From assembly GCA_022841705.1 (NCBI GenBank), contig JALHQZ010000011.1, positions 20,664 through 84,663 of the forward strand: a stretch of DNA of 64,000 nt. Direction: 5' to 3'. Positions within the stretch are counted from its first letter, which is position 1; the number at the start of each line of letters is the position of its first letter. This document shows positions 1 through 8,557 of the stretch, piece after piece. Origin of the DNA: Pirellulales bacterium (GTDB lineage Bacteria; Planctomycetota; Planctomycetia; Pirellulales; Lacipirellulaceae). Under the pieces are notes generated by a model. That model searched no databases and was not told the origin of the DNA. It saw nothing but the letters and a program-made list of their open reading frames with translations. A program made the position numbers and the translations under genes.

Positions 1-28
1 TGGCTCTTCCAACACAATAGCGCGTCAT
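1..28 (-). CDS. 5' end of a divergent gene (partial, product unknown)
   Basis: Only nine codons lie inside the window, reading M-T-R-Y-C-V-G-R-A on the minus strand. The start is supported by a strong ribosome-binding site (TGAGGGAGGATC) seven bases before the ATG. The gene would be divergent from the DeoR-type regulator at 576, with about 550 bp between them. Function cannot be judged from nine residues; the call rests on the RBS and the absence of another explanation. Confidence 0.4.
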
Positions 29-575
29 TAGCTGATCCTCCCTCAAAGAAGCCTGGACAAGGTTAGGGCCGCACGACCCATCGATACCTGTACTCACCAC
101 ATTGCAAAACACTTTGTCTCAAATGTGCACGATAGGCCCACGATTTCGCAACAACTATCGAACGATCTACCGCCTTGAAAGCACGAAACACTCACAACCC
201 ATTGTGTTCGCATTAATCACAAATTAACATAAGTGAACATCGTGGTCAACGAAATTCCTCAAAAAATCTGGAGACTATTGCGGACGTAATCGTTGAGCGG
301 CGAGCCTCATACTGGCTGGTCTATCGAGCGAAGGTAGAATTGGCTGCGGCTAGTGGATCAAGCGGCGTGATTGCCACCAGCGCTGAGAACACATTCGTGA
401 AGCAACAGCCAATTCCGGGGGATGCAAAGGCGAAGTTGATTGGGCCTCCAAACCCACAGCCCAGCAGCCCCATAATCGATCGCCACAAAAACCTGGGAGG
501 CTGGCACAGCTCGACAGACATTTTGGGATTAGACTTTAGCCATGCATCGAAGCGTCAGTAGCAGAGGGTGAACGG
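29..575. promoter_or_regulatory. Divergent intergenic region upstream of the DeoR-type regulator
   Basis: No convincing gene is seen here; short overlapping ORFs on both strands at 321-561 have no recognisable features. The stretch 200-240 is AT-rich and carries TGTTCG (205-210) and TGAACAT (234-240), half-sites resembling the 18-bp operator found elsewhere in the locus, but spaced too far apart to form the same compact dyad. Autoregulation is possible but weakly supported. Confidence 0.35.
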
Positions 576-1343
576 GTGGGAAACAAAAGCCGTCAGAAAC
601 AGCTGGTTGAACTTATCACTCAACAGCGCGAGTGCTCGATTGAGCAGCTGGCAAAGCAGTTCGATGTCAGCGAAATGACAATTCGCCGAGACCTGCAATC
701 GCTTTCTGAGAATGGCAAGATCATTCGCACCCATGGGGGCGCCACGATCGGGGAACGAGTCACTTTTGAGTTTGAGTTTCTGAACCGCGTGCAGCAGCAT
801 CAAGCGGAGAAAGAGGCGATCGCCACCTTGGCCGCCACGAAGATTACGGATGGACAGTCGGTCATGCTCGATTCGGGCACGACCACGCTGGCGCTGGCGG
901 GGCAGCTGGAAGCCAAAAAGGGACTCACGGTGATTACAACTTCATTGCCGATTGCGTCGCGACTACAGTTTTGCCCCGATGTTGAAGTCTTGCTGCTGGG
1001 CGGTTATGTGCGGGCTTCTTCACCAGACTTAGGGGGAGCAATCACCGAATCGAATCTCGAGTCGCTCTGCGCGGATGTCGCCTTTATTGGGGCTCACGGC
1101 ATCGATGGCGATGGCGTTGTCTACCAGCAAACCCCCGAAACGGGTCGGATGGCGGCGAAAATGGTGCGCGCCGCCAAGCAAGTTTACGTTTTGGCTGATA
1201 GCACGAAGTACGGTCGAGTCGCCCTCTGTAAGTTCGGACGACTACAGGATTGGGCCGGATTGATTACGGATCAAAACATCGACAAAGCGGCGCTCAAGAT
1301 ACTTCGAGCTGCCGGAGTGCAGGTCTTCACGGCCGAAGTTTGA
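576..1343 (+). CDS. DeoR/GlpR-family transcriptional regulator
   Basis: This 255-residue protein is a sugar-responsive repressor type. Residues about 5-60 form the N-terminal helix-turn-helix, with the family signature F-D-V-S-E-M-T-I-R-R-D-L and the following G-K-I-I-R-T-H-G-G-A. The rest is the ISOCOT-fold effector domain (D-S-G-T-T-T, G-A-H-G-I, A-D-S-T-K-Y-G), which in this family binds phosphorylated sugars. The start is a GTG. It heads a plus-strand run with the ceramidase-like gene and the FGGY kinase. It is the natural candidate to bind the 18-bp dyads at 11665, 13188 and 20841, whose TGTTC/GAACA arms resemble known GlpR half-sites. Family call is firm; target and effector are inferred. 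Confidence 0.93.
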   Translation: MGNKSRQKQLVELITQQRECSIEQLAKQFDVSEMTIRRDLQSLSENGKIIRTHGGATIGERVTFEFEFLNRVQQHQAEKEAIATLAATKITDGQSVMLDSGTTTLALAGQLEAKKGLTVITTSLPIASRLQFCPDVEVLLLGGYVRASSPDLGGAITESNLESLCADVAFIGAHGIDGDGVVYQQTPETGRMAAKMVRAAKQVYVLADSTKYGRVALCKFGRLQDWAGLITDQNIDKAALKILRAAGVQVFTAEV

Positions 1344-1399
1344 GAGCCCGAAATTAGATCGATGCTAGGCTGCCAGCCCGTGCGCCCTCGAAGGATGTC

Positions 1400-2719
1400 A
1401 TGCAAACACGGTTAATCGCCGGCGCCGCCGCCATCGACATTACCCCTTTCGGGCCCGTATTTCTGTTTGGCTACCCGCGGGTCGAGCGAATCAGCACGGG
1501 GGTTCACGATCCGCTGCTGAGTTCGACTTTGTACTTGTCCGACGGACTTACGTCGCTGCTGCTGATCTCGTGCGATGTGATTTTCATCAGTCGGGCGATC
1601 GCCGATCGCGCACGCACAGAGATTGCCAGTCGCTCCAACGTTCCGGCCGCTCAGATTCTCATTTCTGCGACCCACACCCATTCCGGCCCCCTGACGGTTG
1701 AGATGGTCAGCAACGCTGCGGATCCAATCGTCCCGCGCACTGACGCCCGCTATCTCGACCAGTTGATTGCTGGGATCGTCGAATCGGCGCTCGCAGCAAT
1801 TCGCAACGCGGCGCCGTGTGAACTCGCCCTCTCGATCGCCGATGGATCGTGCGTGGGTACAAATCGACATGACCCTAGCGGTCCAAGCGATCCGGAAACC
1901 CCAGTACTGGTGGTGCGTGACCAGGAGTCGAAATCGATCACCGCTATGATGATAGTCTGCTCGATGCATCCGACCGTTTTGCACGAAGATTCCACCCTGA
2001 TCAGCGGCGACTTTCCGGCCATGGCCCGTGAGTATTTGCAGCAGAATGTGGTCGGTCGAAATTGTCCGATCATTTACCATTCGGGCGTGTGCGGCAATCT
2101 CAGCCCACGCCACGTCACTCGCGCCAACACGTTCGAGGAAGCTAAGCGATTGGGTCAGGCCCTTGGGAAAGCGATCGAGACTTCGCTGGCGGCGGTCGAA
2201 TACATCGCTTCAGCAAATCTGGACTTCAGCCGCACCTTTCTGGAACTTCCCGTGCGGACCTTCCCCACGGTAAGCGAAGCGGAACAGATTCTCGCGCAAG
2301 CGGAGTTCCGGTTCGAATCGCTGACCGCCGCTGGGGCTGACCACCGTGAAATCCGCTCCGCTGAGTGCGATTGGTTTGGCGCCGAAGAGACTTTGACTCT
2401 GAGCAAAGCCAGTGTTGAAGGCCAACTTTCAGCTGCGATCGCCGCTTCACTACCCGCGGAGCTCACCCGCATGCAGATCGGCCCTTGGACTTTCATCGGT
2501 TGGCCGGGAGAGTTGTTCGTAGAATTCGCGTTGGAAGTTAAGCGGCACTTCAAGAATTGTTTCATCATCAGTCTGGCGAACGGAGAACTGCAAGGATACT
2601 TGGTGACCCAGGAGGCCGTGCAGCGCGGCGTCTACGAAGCGGGGAATGCGGTCTTTTCAAGCCCTGAATCGGGGCGCCGAATTGTTGAGCAAACGCTCGA
2701 GCTGATTCGCGCACAGTGA
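1400..2719 (+). CDS. Neutral/alkaline ceramidase N-terminal-domain-like hydrolase
   Basis: The 439-residue protein matches the catalytic domain of the neutral/alkaline non-lysosomal ceramidase family. It opens with A-A-I-D-I-T-P, as in the family, and has the zinc-site-like S-A-T-H-T-H-S-G-P at about residue 90. Further family features are S-M-H-P-T-V-L-H, G-V-C-G-N-L-S-P-R and a C-terminal W-P-G-E-L-F-V-E-F segment. No signal peptide is evident, and it is shorter than full ceramidases (over 600 residues) because the C-terminal domain is missing. In bacteria such short versions often sit in carbohydrate loci and probably act on substrates other than ceramide. It lies 56 bp after the regulator and its stop abuts the kinase gene, so the three are likely co-transcribed. 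Substrate unknown. Confidence 0.8.
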   Translation: MQTRLIAGAAAIDITPFGPVFLFGYPRVERISTGVHDPLLSSTLYLSDGLTSLLLISCDVIFISRAIADRARTEIASRSNVPAAQILISATHTHSGPLTVEMVSNAADPIVPRTDARYLDQLIAGIVESALAAIRNAAPCELALSIADGSCVGTNRHDPSGPSDPETPVLVVRDQESKSITAMMIVCSMHPTVLHEDSTLISGDFPAMAREYLQQNVVGRNCPIIYHSGVCGNLSPRHVTRANTFEEAKRLGQALGKAIETSLAAVEYIASANLDFSRTFLELPVRTFPTVSEAEQILAQAEFRFESLTAAGADHREIRSAECDWFGAEETLTLSKASVEGQLSAAIAASLPAELTRMQIGPWTFIGWPGELFVEFALEVKRHFKNCFIISLANGELQGYLVTQEAVQRGVYEAGNAVFSSPESGRRIVEQTLELIRAQ

Positions 2720-2748
2720 ACCTGCGGAACCGGAACCCCCTGACCCGC

Positions 2749-4143
2749 ATGACTTGTTTCTTGGCGATTGATCTGGGAACGACCCTCTACAAATTCACGA
2801 TCTTTGATCGCGACGGAACTCTGCGCGGCTGCTGTCGGATCGCTCCTCCCTTGGAGCGTCCCCAACCCGGCTACCTCGAACTACCGGCCCAGGAATTCTT
2901 GGCCGTCATTCGAAAGGGAATCGCCCAAGTTCTGGCTGAAGTCGGAAGCTGGCATGGGGAAGTTGAAGCGATTTGCTTTGCGACGCAAGCGAACAGTTTT
3001 GTCCTTCTCGACGCCAATGACCAACCGCTCACGCCCTTCATTCTTTGGCCCGACAGTCGTGCGATCGCGAATGAGCATGAAATTCAGCAGATGTGCCGCC
3101 TGCCCCGGTTCAGTGAGACGACCGGTCTGCCGTTGATTTCCCATCAATTCATGGTGGCGAAGCTCAAGTGGCTCGCCGAACATCAGCCCAAGGTGTGGGG
3201 TGCCGCCAAGCGGCTCTGTTTGCTGAGTGACTATCTAACCCTCGTACTGACGGGGAACCACGTGACTGAAGCGGGTGTCGTGGGCCTCTCCGGCTTGGTA
3301 GACATCCGGCAGCTTGGGTGGTGGGAGCCCGCGGTGGAACACATTGGCTTGGCGCCGAGCATGCTACCTCAAGTCGCGCGGGCCGGGACGAATTTAGGAC
3401 CGCTCCTGCCCGCAGCGGCTGAACGCTTTGGCTTGCCGAAGATCTGTTGTTTTGTGGTCGGCTGCTTAGATCAATATGCAGGGGCCATCGGTGTCGGAGC
3501 GGTTGAGCCGGGATTGGTAGCGGAGACAACCGGCACCGTTTTGGCGACGGTGCTTTGCGTGGAGGAGCCGTCCGTGGAGTACTTGCCAAATGTGTTTCAA
3601 GGGCCAGCATATCGCGCCGATCGCTCCTGGAAGATGGCCTTCGGAGATGTCTCGGCAAACTATCTGCAGTGGTACCGGGATCAGCTTCCCGACCAACCTC
3701 CGTTCGAGCAACTTGTCGCCCTCGCCGAGGCCATCCCCGCGGGCGCCAACGGGCTAACACTCTGCACGACGGGCGGGCTCGGTGAGCTCGATGATGTTTT
3801 CCCCGGACGAAAACCCCTTCACTCGCGTGGGCACTTCGTGCGTTCGATTTTGGAGGGCGTCGCCAACTCGCTCGCTGGGCAAGTCGCCAGCCTGCTCGCA
3901 GGGCGCGAGCGAGATTCGCCGAGCGAGATTCGCTCCGCCGGCGGAGGCGCTAAGAGCTCGCTTTGGCGTCAAATCAAAGCGGATCGCCTCGGCGTCCCGG
4001 TGGTTGTGACGGAGTGTCCCGAGCCAACCAGCCTTGGCGCCGTGATTCTGGCCGCTTCATCATTGAGCGGTGGGAAAGTCGAGCATTTGGTGGCTGATTG
4101 GATAAAACTTTCGGGGACCAGCTTGCCACGAAAACCGGGCTGA
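2749..4143 (+). CDS. FGGY-family carbohydrate kinase
   Basis: A cytoplasmic ATP-dependent sugar kinase of about 464 residues. The N-terminal phosphate-binding motif A-I-D-L-G-T-T is followed by the first ribonuclease-H-like domain. The second domain contains G-C-L-D-Q-Y-A-G-A-I-G, with the likely catalytic Asp, then the ADP-site G-G-G-A-K-S-S-L-W and E-P-T-S-L-G-A. Length fits the rhamnulokinase/xylulokinase/LsrK range. I chose the ATG at 2749 because family members begin just before this motif; a GTG at 2716 overlapping the upstream stop would add 11 residues. It likely phosphorylates the ketose made by the cupin isomerase at 16015, for cleavage by the aldolase at 18713. Exact substrate is not readable from the sequence. 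Confidence 0.9.
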   Translation: MTCFLAIDLGTTLYKFTIFDRDGTLRGCCRIAPPLERPQPGYLELPAQEFLAVIRKGIAQVLAEVGSWHGEVEAICFATQANSFVLLDANDQPLTPFILWPDSRAIANEHEIQQMCRLPRFSETTGLPLISHQFMVAKLKWLAEHQPKVWGAAKRLCLLSDYLTLVLTGNHVTEAGVVGLSGLVDIRQLGWWEPAVEHIGLAPSMLPQVARAGTNLGPLLPAAAERFGLPKICCFVVGCLDQYAGAIGVGAVEPGLVAETTGTVLATVLCVEEPSVEYLPNVFQGPAYRADRSWKMAFGDVSANYLQWYRDQLPDQPPFEQLVALAEAIPAGANGLTLCTTGGLGELDDVFPGRKPLHSRGHFVRSILEGVANSLAGQVASLLAGRERDSPSEIRSAGGGAKSSLWRQIKADRLGVPVVVTECPEPTSLGAVILAASSLSGGKVEHLVADWIKLSGTSLPRKPG

Positions 4144-4178
4144 TTCGCTGAGAAGCAGAAACCGCCGCGGCTGCAACG

Positions 4179-5507
4179 TTATCCCTTCGTTCTGATCACT
4201 TCCAATCGACGATCCAGTCGTTGCAAGTACGCAGCCGCCGATTCTGGCAGTGGCAGGCTCGGATGCGAGTTCGGAGCGACGCTCTTGAGGCGCCGCTGCG
4301 CTTCTTCGACCGTGTTGAGGGTGCAGGCAAAGTCGGGCAGGCGAAACTCGCCCGGGGTAGCTGCCTGAGCTGTGGAATTGTTCTCGATAAACTTGAGCAC
4401 CTCGACAAGATCATCTACGTTTGATTCGGTCGTAACGACAGCCGCGAATTCTCGCAGGACCTGTTCGGGGCCCATTGAGAGATCCTGGCAAAAGCGAGCG
4501 AAGGCGAACAGATTGACAAGTTCTGCTGCGCCTCCCTGAAAAGAGATATTGCCCACAAGGCCATCAAGGTCGAGTTCATGCGCAGCGACTACCAGTTGGT
4601 GGATGTAGCGTACTTCGCTTTGGGACTGCCCCCAAGTCTCGCTGGTGTATCCGTCATCGCATTCATCAATGAGAAAATAGGGCCAGCCGACAATATGCTG
4701 CACGCCCCGGTTCCTCAGCATGGCGACATCAGTACGCTGGGGGTAAAGTTCCGGCGATAGCTGACCGGCATCTCGATAGCACTTCCGAGCCAGCGCTCGA
4801 TAGTAATTATGCAGCGGAAACTCAATGCCAACGTCGGCGGCGATGAAGTTCGGCAGCGCGACAGCTTGTTGAGTGGAACTCGTCTCCTGCTCCCAGAACT
4901 CACTCTGATGAGCGCTCAGCGGAGGACCCCACGCGGCAATGCTCCACGCATTGAAAACAAACTTCGCCGCTGGCGCCTCTTGGGCGACAATTGCTTGAAC
5001 TCGAGTCGCCAACTCGACCGCCGAGAGCGCGCTACTGCCAGGCGAATGATCGGCTCCAGGGTCGCCTGAGCAGAATACGAAACCGTCCGCTCCGCGAAGC
5101 TTGGCGACACCGCGTCGTATGAATTCGAGTCGTTCAGCAAGGGCGACTTTATCAGCCATCGCGAAGGTGTCGCGACTGTTGCCTTGCGCCCCCTGCCCAT
5201 TACGTTGAACAACATTTCCACAGACGATGCCGAATACCTGGAATCCTTGGCTTTGAAGTTCTTTGATTCCGACGGCCATTTTTGCATAGTAGCCTTCATG
5301 TTCGCGCGGGTCGATCGACCACGCGGTATCAATGAACTGCCAGGTGTTGTAGCCACAAGACTTGAGGAACGGCGTCAACGTTGGGCGCCTCGTGGACCAG
5401 CCATAGATCCCAATCGTCTTGAAGCGGCCGGGGGCTTCCGCAGAGCATGACTCTGGCGCCAAGCAGAAGCAGAACCCCAGCCAAAACGCGAGAAGCTTAC
5501 GCAACAT
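4179..5507 (-). CDS. Exported TIM-barrel-type protein, paralogue of the 8558-9988 product
   Basis: A 442-residue protein with a signal peptide (hydrophobic A-F-W-L-G-F-C-F-C-L-A, cleavage near C-S-A-E-A). GAGGAC lies just before the ATG at 5507, which decides the start over a GTG 12 bases upstream. The body aligns along its length with the product at 8558-9988: both have an N-W/A-W-followed-by-W-G-P stretch, a P-x-H-N-x-Y-R segment, a G/A-W-P-x-F-L-I/M-D-x-D stretch, a region beginning E-V-R-Y, and the C-terminal L-K-S ... S-x-L-P-L-P. I do not recognise a named family. It is the last gene of a four-gene minus-strand operon of exported proteins. Confidence 0.75.
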   Translation of the reverse strand: MLRKLLAFWLGFCFCLAPESCSAEAPGRFKTIGIYGWSTRRPTLTPFLKSCGYNTWQFIDTAWSIDPREHEGYYAKMAVGIKELQSQGFQVFGIVCGNVVQRNGQGAQGNSRDTFAMADKVALAERLEFIRRGVAKLRGADGFVFCSGDPGADHSPGSSALSAVELATRVQAIVAQEAPAAKFVFNAWSIAAWGPPLSAHQSEFWEQETSSTQQAVALPNFIAADVGIEFPLHNYYRALARKCYRDAGQLSPELYPQRTDVAMLRNRGVQHIVGWPYFLIDECDDGYTSETWGQSQSEVRYIHQLVVAAHELDLDGLVGNISFQGGAAELVNLFAFARFCQDLSMGPEQVLREFAAVVTTESNVDDLVEVLKFIENNSTAQAATPGEFRLPDFACTLNTVEEAQRRLKSVAPNSHPSLPLPESAAAYLQRLDRRLEVIRTKG

Positions 5508-5526
5508 TTTCGTCCTCACCCCTGAA

Positions 5527-8505
5527 TCACTTGTTGGAAAAGTACACTCGAAGCCGATAGCGAATCATTTCGCTGTCGATATCGAGGACCATCGTCGGCT
5601 CGGTCGGTGTGATCGCGCCAATGGCCGTGGGTTGCGGCTCGGCAAACAATTCGATCAAGCGGATCTGGCGTTGAAATTGAATTGTCGTCGGCTCGGTCGC
5701 CATGACTTCGATCAGCTCGGCGTCAGGAAGATGAGGCGCCATTTTTGCAGCAAGAATCGCCCGGCCTGAGCTGATTTTACAGAAGAGCGAGTTGTCGATA
5801 GTCACATCGCCCGCTGCTTCGAGCATGCGAATGCCTCCCTCGCTCTCCAGTAGCAAGCCCAAAGGAGCCAACCCCACCTCGACTTTGTGATTGCTGGTCC
5901 CGATGGACGCCTGTGCAATCGGTTTGTCGGCAAAGAAAGAATAAAGAGCGCCCTGCTTGGTCCGCCGCATCATCGTGCTGACTTGGCCCGCAGGGGTCAC
6001 TTCCACTCGCGGGAGCACAGTTGCCGTCAGCCAGTCCTGACCAGGCTGATCGAAAACTTGGGCGCCGGTCGCGCGTAGCTTCTGGAAGTGATCCTTTGTT
6101 TCAGCGGCGAAAGTTCCAGGACAGATAATGGTCCGAGCTTCCTCAGGGAGGCGCTCAATTTGCACTTCTTGCCAAATACCAAACTCGACCCCTTCACGCC
6201 ACAGTTTTTCAAAGGTGGCCACGTAAGCCGGGATCTCCGCAGTGCGGGCCTCGGGAACAACGACATAGACCAGTTCGGGAATTGGATCCTTCGCGAGATC
6301 TCGGGCCATGACGCCGATTCGCGCCAGCGCGATCGCCGCCTCGGCGGGAAAGGGAGTACCATGATAGATCGACCCGTAGCCGAAACCACTGGCGAAGGGC
6401 GCAATTCCAACCCCCTTCGCGGCCGTGGTCACACGAGCATACTCAATCACCGGGGCAAACCAGCGCGGATCGGGATTCTCGACCAAACTCTGGCGGATCG
6501 GCAGCGGCACAAAGCACGATTCCTTGGCGAGCCAACTGACACCCCATTCGTAGGACATCGCCGCGGATGCCCCAGCCGCTAAAGCGCGGTGCGCTGCTGC
6601 GTCGTAGTGTTCTTTGTTGTTCCAGCCAGACGTGCCGAACTCCTCCAACAGCAGCGGTCGCCCGGAACTTGTCGGGTCGAAGTATTGCAGTGCGGAAGCC
6701 AGTTGCGGGGGCGGAGCGTAACCGTGCCAGGTAACGAGAGGGGCATCGGAATTCGCGAGGTAGTTGTCACCTCCCGAATTAAGCGAGAACAGATACCCGC
6801 CAAACACGGGCTGTTCGCCGCCCGCTTGGCGAATTGCTTGCGTGAGCTCTGCCGCCCAGCGCCGAAACAACAGCGTGTCACGCCGCTCCCCCTTGGCCTC
6901 GGGGATGCCGTCCCACGCGATCACTTCGGGATCCATCTGCGCAGCGTCCGGGTCCTTCACATACGTCTCGTTCGCGAGGTTGTACATCACGTTGTCCGCT
7001 TGGCGCCAGCGGTTCGCTAACACCCCCACATATTCCCGCTGCAGCGCCAGGTTGCGCAGGGAGATACTGTAGAGATTGAAGTCTCGCGGATGGCGGAATT
7101 CGAACGCGACCTGCTCTCCACTTGGGCGCTCAAAACCCAGTTTTTGAATCCACTGGTTGAAGAAGCAGAAGTCCAACACGATTCCCCGCTCTGCCGCCAG
7201 ATAGATCGCAGCGTCCATCGCGCGCAGTGAAGATTCATCGAGCACGGGATCGACCCACACGCGCACCAGCCGATTGGAGGCGCTGCGCATGGCGCGAAAA
7301 TCACGTTCCGCAAGCACCGGGTCGAAGTCGCGCCAGGCCCACTCCCACCACGAGCTCGACGGATAATAGTGCGTGCCGACCCAAAAGCCATCGGCTCCAT
7401 CGAACGCGAAATTGGGCCCCGAGATTTGCATGGTCGTTGGCGTCGTCAGCGGCTTGGAAGTCACGACGAATCCTGCCTCGCGGCGATCGATAACGATCGG
7501 TTTACCGGCGACTGAAAGAGTTTCCGCATGCTGCGGATCCTGACAAATCTCGACTCGAAATCGCCACAGTCCCGCCTGAGCGGGAGCGAGGTAGTCGCAA
7601 ATGGCTTCCGTGGCGCCGTTGGCGGTGACGACGCGGCGGATCGTCGCCACCGGTGTAAAATCGGCTTGCCCAGGCCCTTGCGCCAGAAACCGCAGCTCGA
7701 TTGCTGCTGCGGCACCCCGACTGCTACATACACGAGTACTCAGTTGGACGCGCTCGCCCGGCTGGTAGGAAGCAAAATTAGCGCTGCACGACTCGACCGC
7801 CAGTTGACTTTCATGGCGCATCGCGATGCTGTCTAAAAGGCTCATCCAAGCGGTTACCGGCATCGCCTCCGTGGGTTGGTCGAAGAAGAAGCAGAACCAC
7901 TCAGCCCCTTCGTATCGTCCGCTCACCAGCGCGGGCGCTGAATGGCTCAGCACGATCCCCGGATAGCCGACCAGTTGCCCAAAGCGGTCGTATGCTTCGA
8001 GGATGGGCAGGAATGCGGCCCGAATTTCTTCATCAATGTTGTGCTGCGCGAACTCTTTCGGGGGAAGCATAAACGCCGAGTGAACCGCCGCCTTCACCTT
8101 GGGCAAGGGTTCGTGTGGCAGTGGTGAATTTCGAGCGGCAACCACGGCGAGCGGGCGCTTGGCGGGCTGGAAATCCCCGATCCACAACTCCGTCGGCAGG
8201 TCCGTGGGCGCCCCAATCCAAACGAGGCTATCCCCGGCCGTAAGGTCGCGAAGCAAGTTGGACTTTTGAAATCGACTCTTTGGCGTGATGGCAAAGCAAT
8301 CCGGCAAATGAGCGCTCAGCTCGTTGGCCAGCGAGTCATCGATAATTAGCTGAATCGCGGGCTGGTGATCGGCTTGCGGTGGCGCGGTTCCTTCGGCAAA
8401 GGCCTCGCTTCCCGTCAAGATCATCCGCGTTAAGAGTCCGATCCAAGCGAGCCCGCTTCTGACGGCGATCGTCATTTGGTCAGCCCGGAAACGATTCTTC
8501 CGCAT
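5527..8505 (-). CDS. Large exported clan-GH-A-like glycoside hydrolase
   Basis: A protein of about 992 residues with a likely signal segment (G-L-A-W-I-G-L-L-T-R-M-I-L-T-G-S-E-A-F-A). The central part is a cellulase/mannanase-like TIM barrel. It has H-Y-Y-P-S-S-S-W-W-E-W, then N-L-A-N-E-T near residue 512 (expected acid/base Asn-Glu), and L-L-L-E-E-F-G near residue 620 (expected nucleophile), the spacing and motifs of GH5-like clan GH-A enzymes. The N-terminal 300 residues look beta-rich and the C-terminal 250 include a glutamine-amidotransferase-like or carbohydrate-binding portion that I cannot name. Start at 8505 (ATG) is preferred; 8538 and 8475 are alternatives. It is co-oriented with three other exported proteins and probably degrades an external glycan. 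Confidence 0.78.
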   Translation of the reverse strand: MRKNRFRADQMTIAVRSGLAWIGLLTRMILTGSEAFAEGTAPPQADHQPAIQLIIDDSLANELSAHLPDCFAITPKSRFQKSNLLRDLTAGDSLVWIGAPTDLPTELWIGDFQPAKRPLAVVAARNSPLPHEPLPKVKAAVHSAFMLPPKEFAQHNIDEEIRAAFLPILEAYDRFGQLVGYPGIVLSHSAPALVSGRYEGAEWFCFFFDQPTEAMPVTAWMSLLDSIAMRHESQLAVESCSANFASYQPGERVQLSTRVCSSRGAAAAIELRFLAQGPGQADFTPVATIRRVVTANGATEAICDYLAPAQAGLWRFRVEICQDPQHAETLSVAGKPIVIDRREAGFVVTSKPLTTPTTMQISGPNFAFDGADGFWVGTHYYPSSSWWEWAWRDFDPVLAERDFRAMRSASNRLVRVWVDPVLDESSLRAMDAAIYLAAERGIVLDFCFFNQWIQKLGFERPSGEQVAFEFRHPRDFNLYSISLRNLALQREYVGVLANRWRQADNVMYNLANETYVKDPDAAQMDPEVIAWDGIPEAKGERRDTLLFRRWAAELTQAIRQAGGEQPVFGGYLFSLNSGGDNYLANSDAPLVTWHGYAPPPQLASALQYFDPTSSGRPLLLEEFGTSGWNNKEHYDAAAHRALAAGASAAMSYEWGVSWLAKESCFVPLPIRQSLVENPDPRWFAPVIEYARVTTAAKGVGIAPFASGFGYGSIYHGTPFPAEAAIALARIGVMARDLAKDPIPELVYVVVPEARTAEIPAYVATFEKLWREGVEFGIWQEVQIERLPEEARTIICPGTFAAETKDHFQKLRATGAQVFDQPGQDWLTATVLPRVEVTPAGQVSTMMRRTKQGALYSFFADKPIAQASIGTSNHKVEVGLAPLGLLLESEGGIRMLEAAGDVTIDNSLFCKISSGRAILAAKMAPHLPDAELIEVMATEPTTIQFQRQIRLIELFAEPQPTAIGAITPTEPTMVLDIDSEMIRYRLRVYFSNK

Positions 8506-8557
8506 CGGAGGGATTTCCTGAGGTAGGCAGGGGCTCAATCGCTAGCGCCGCGCTGTT

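Noticed and set aside
321..561. Overlapping 66-73 aa ORFs on both strands upstream of the DeoR gene
   Set aside because: No RBS, no domain, biased composition; they lie in the divergent promoter region.
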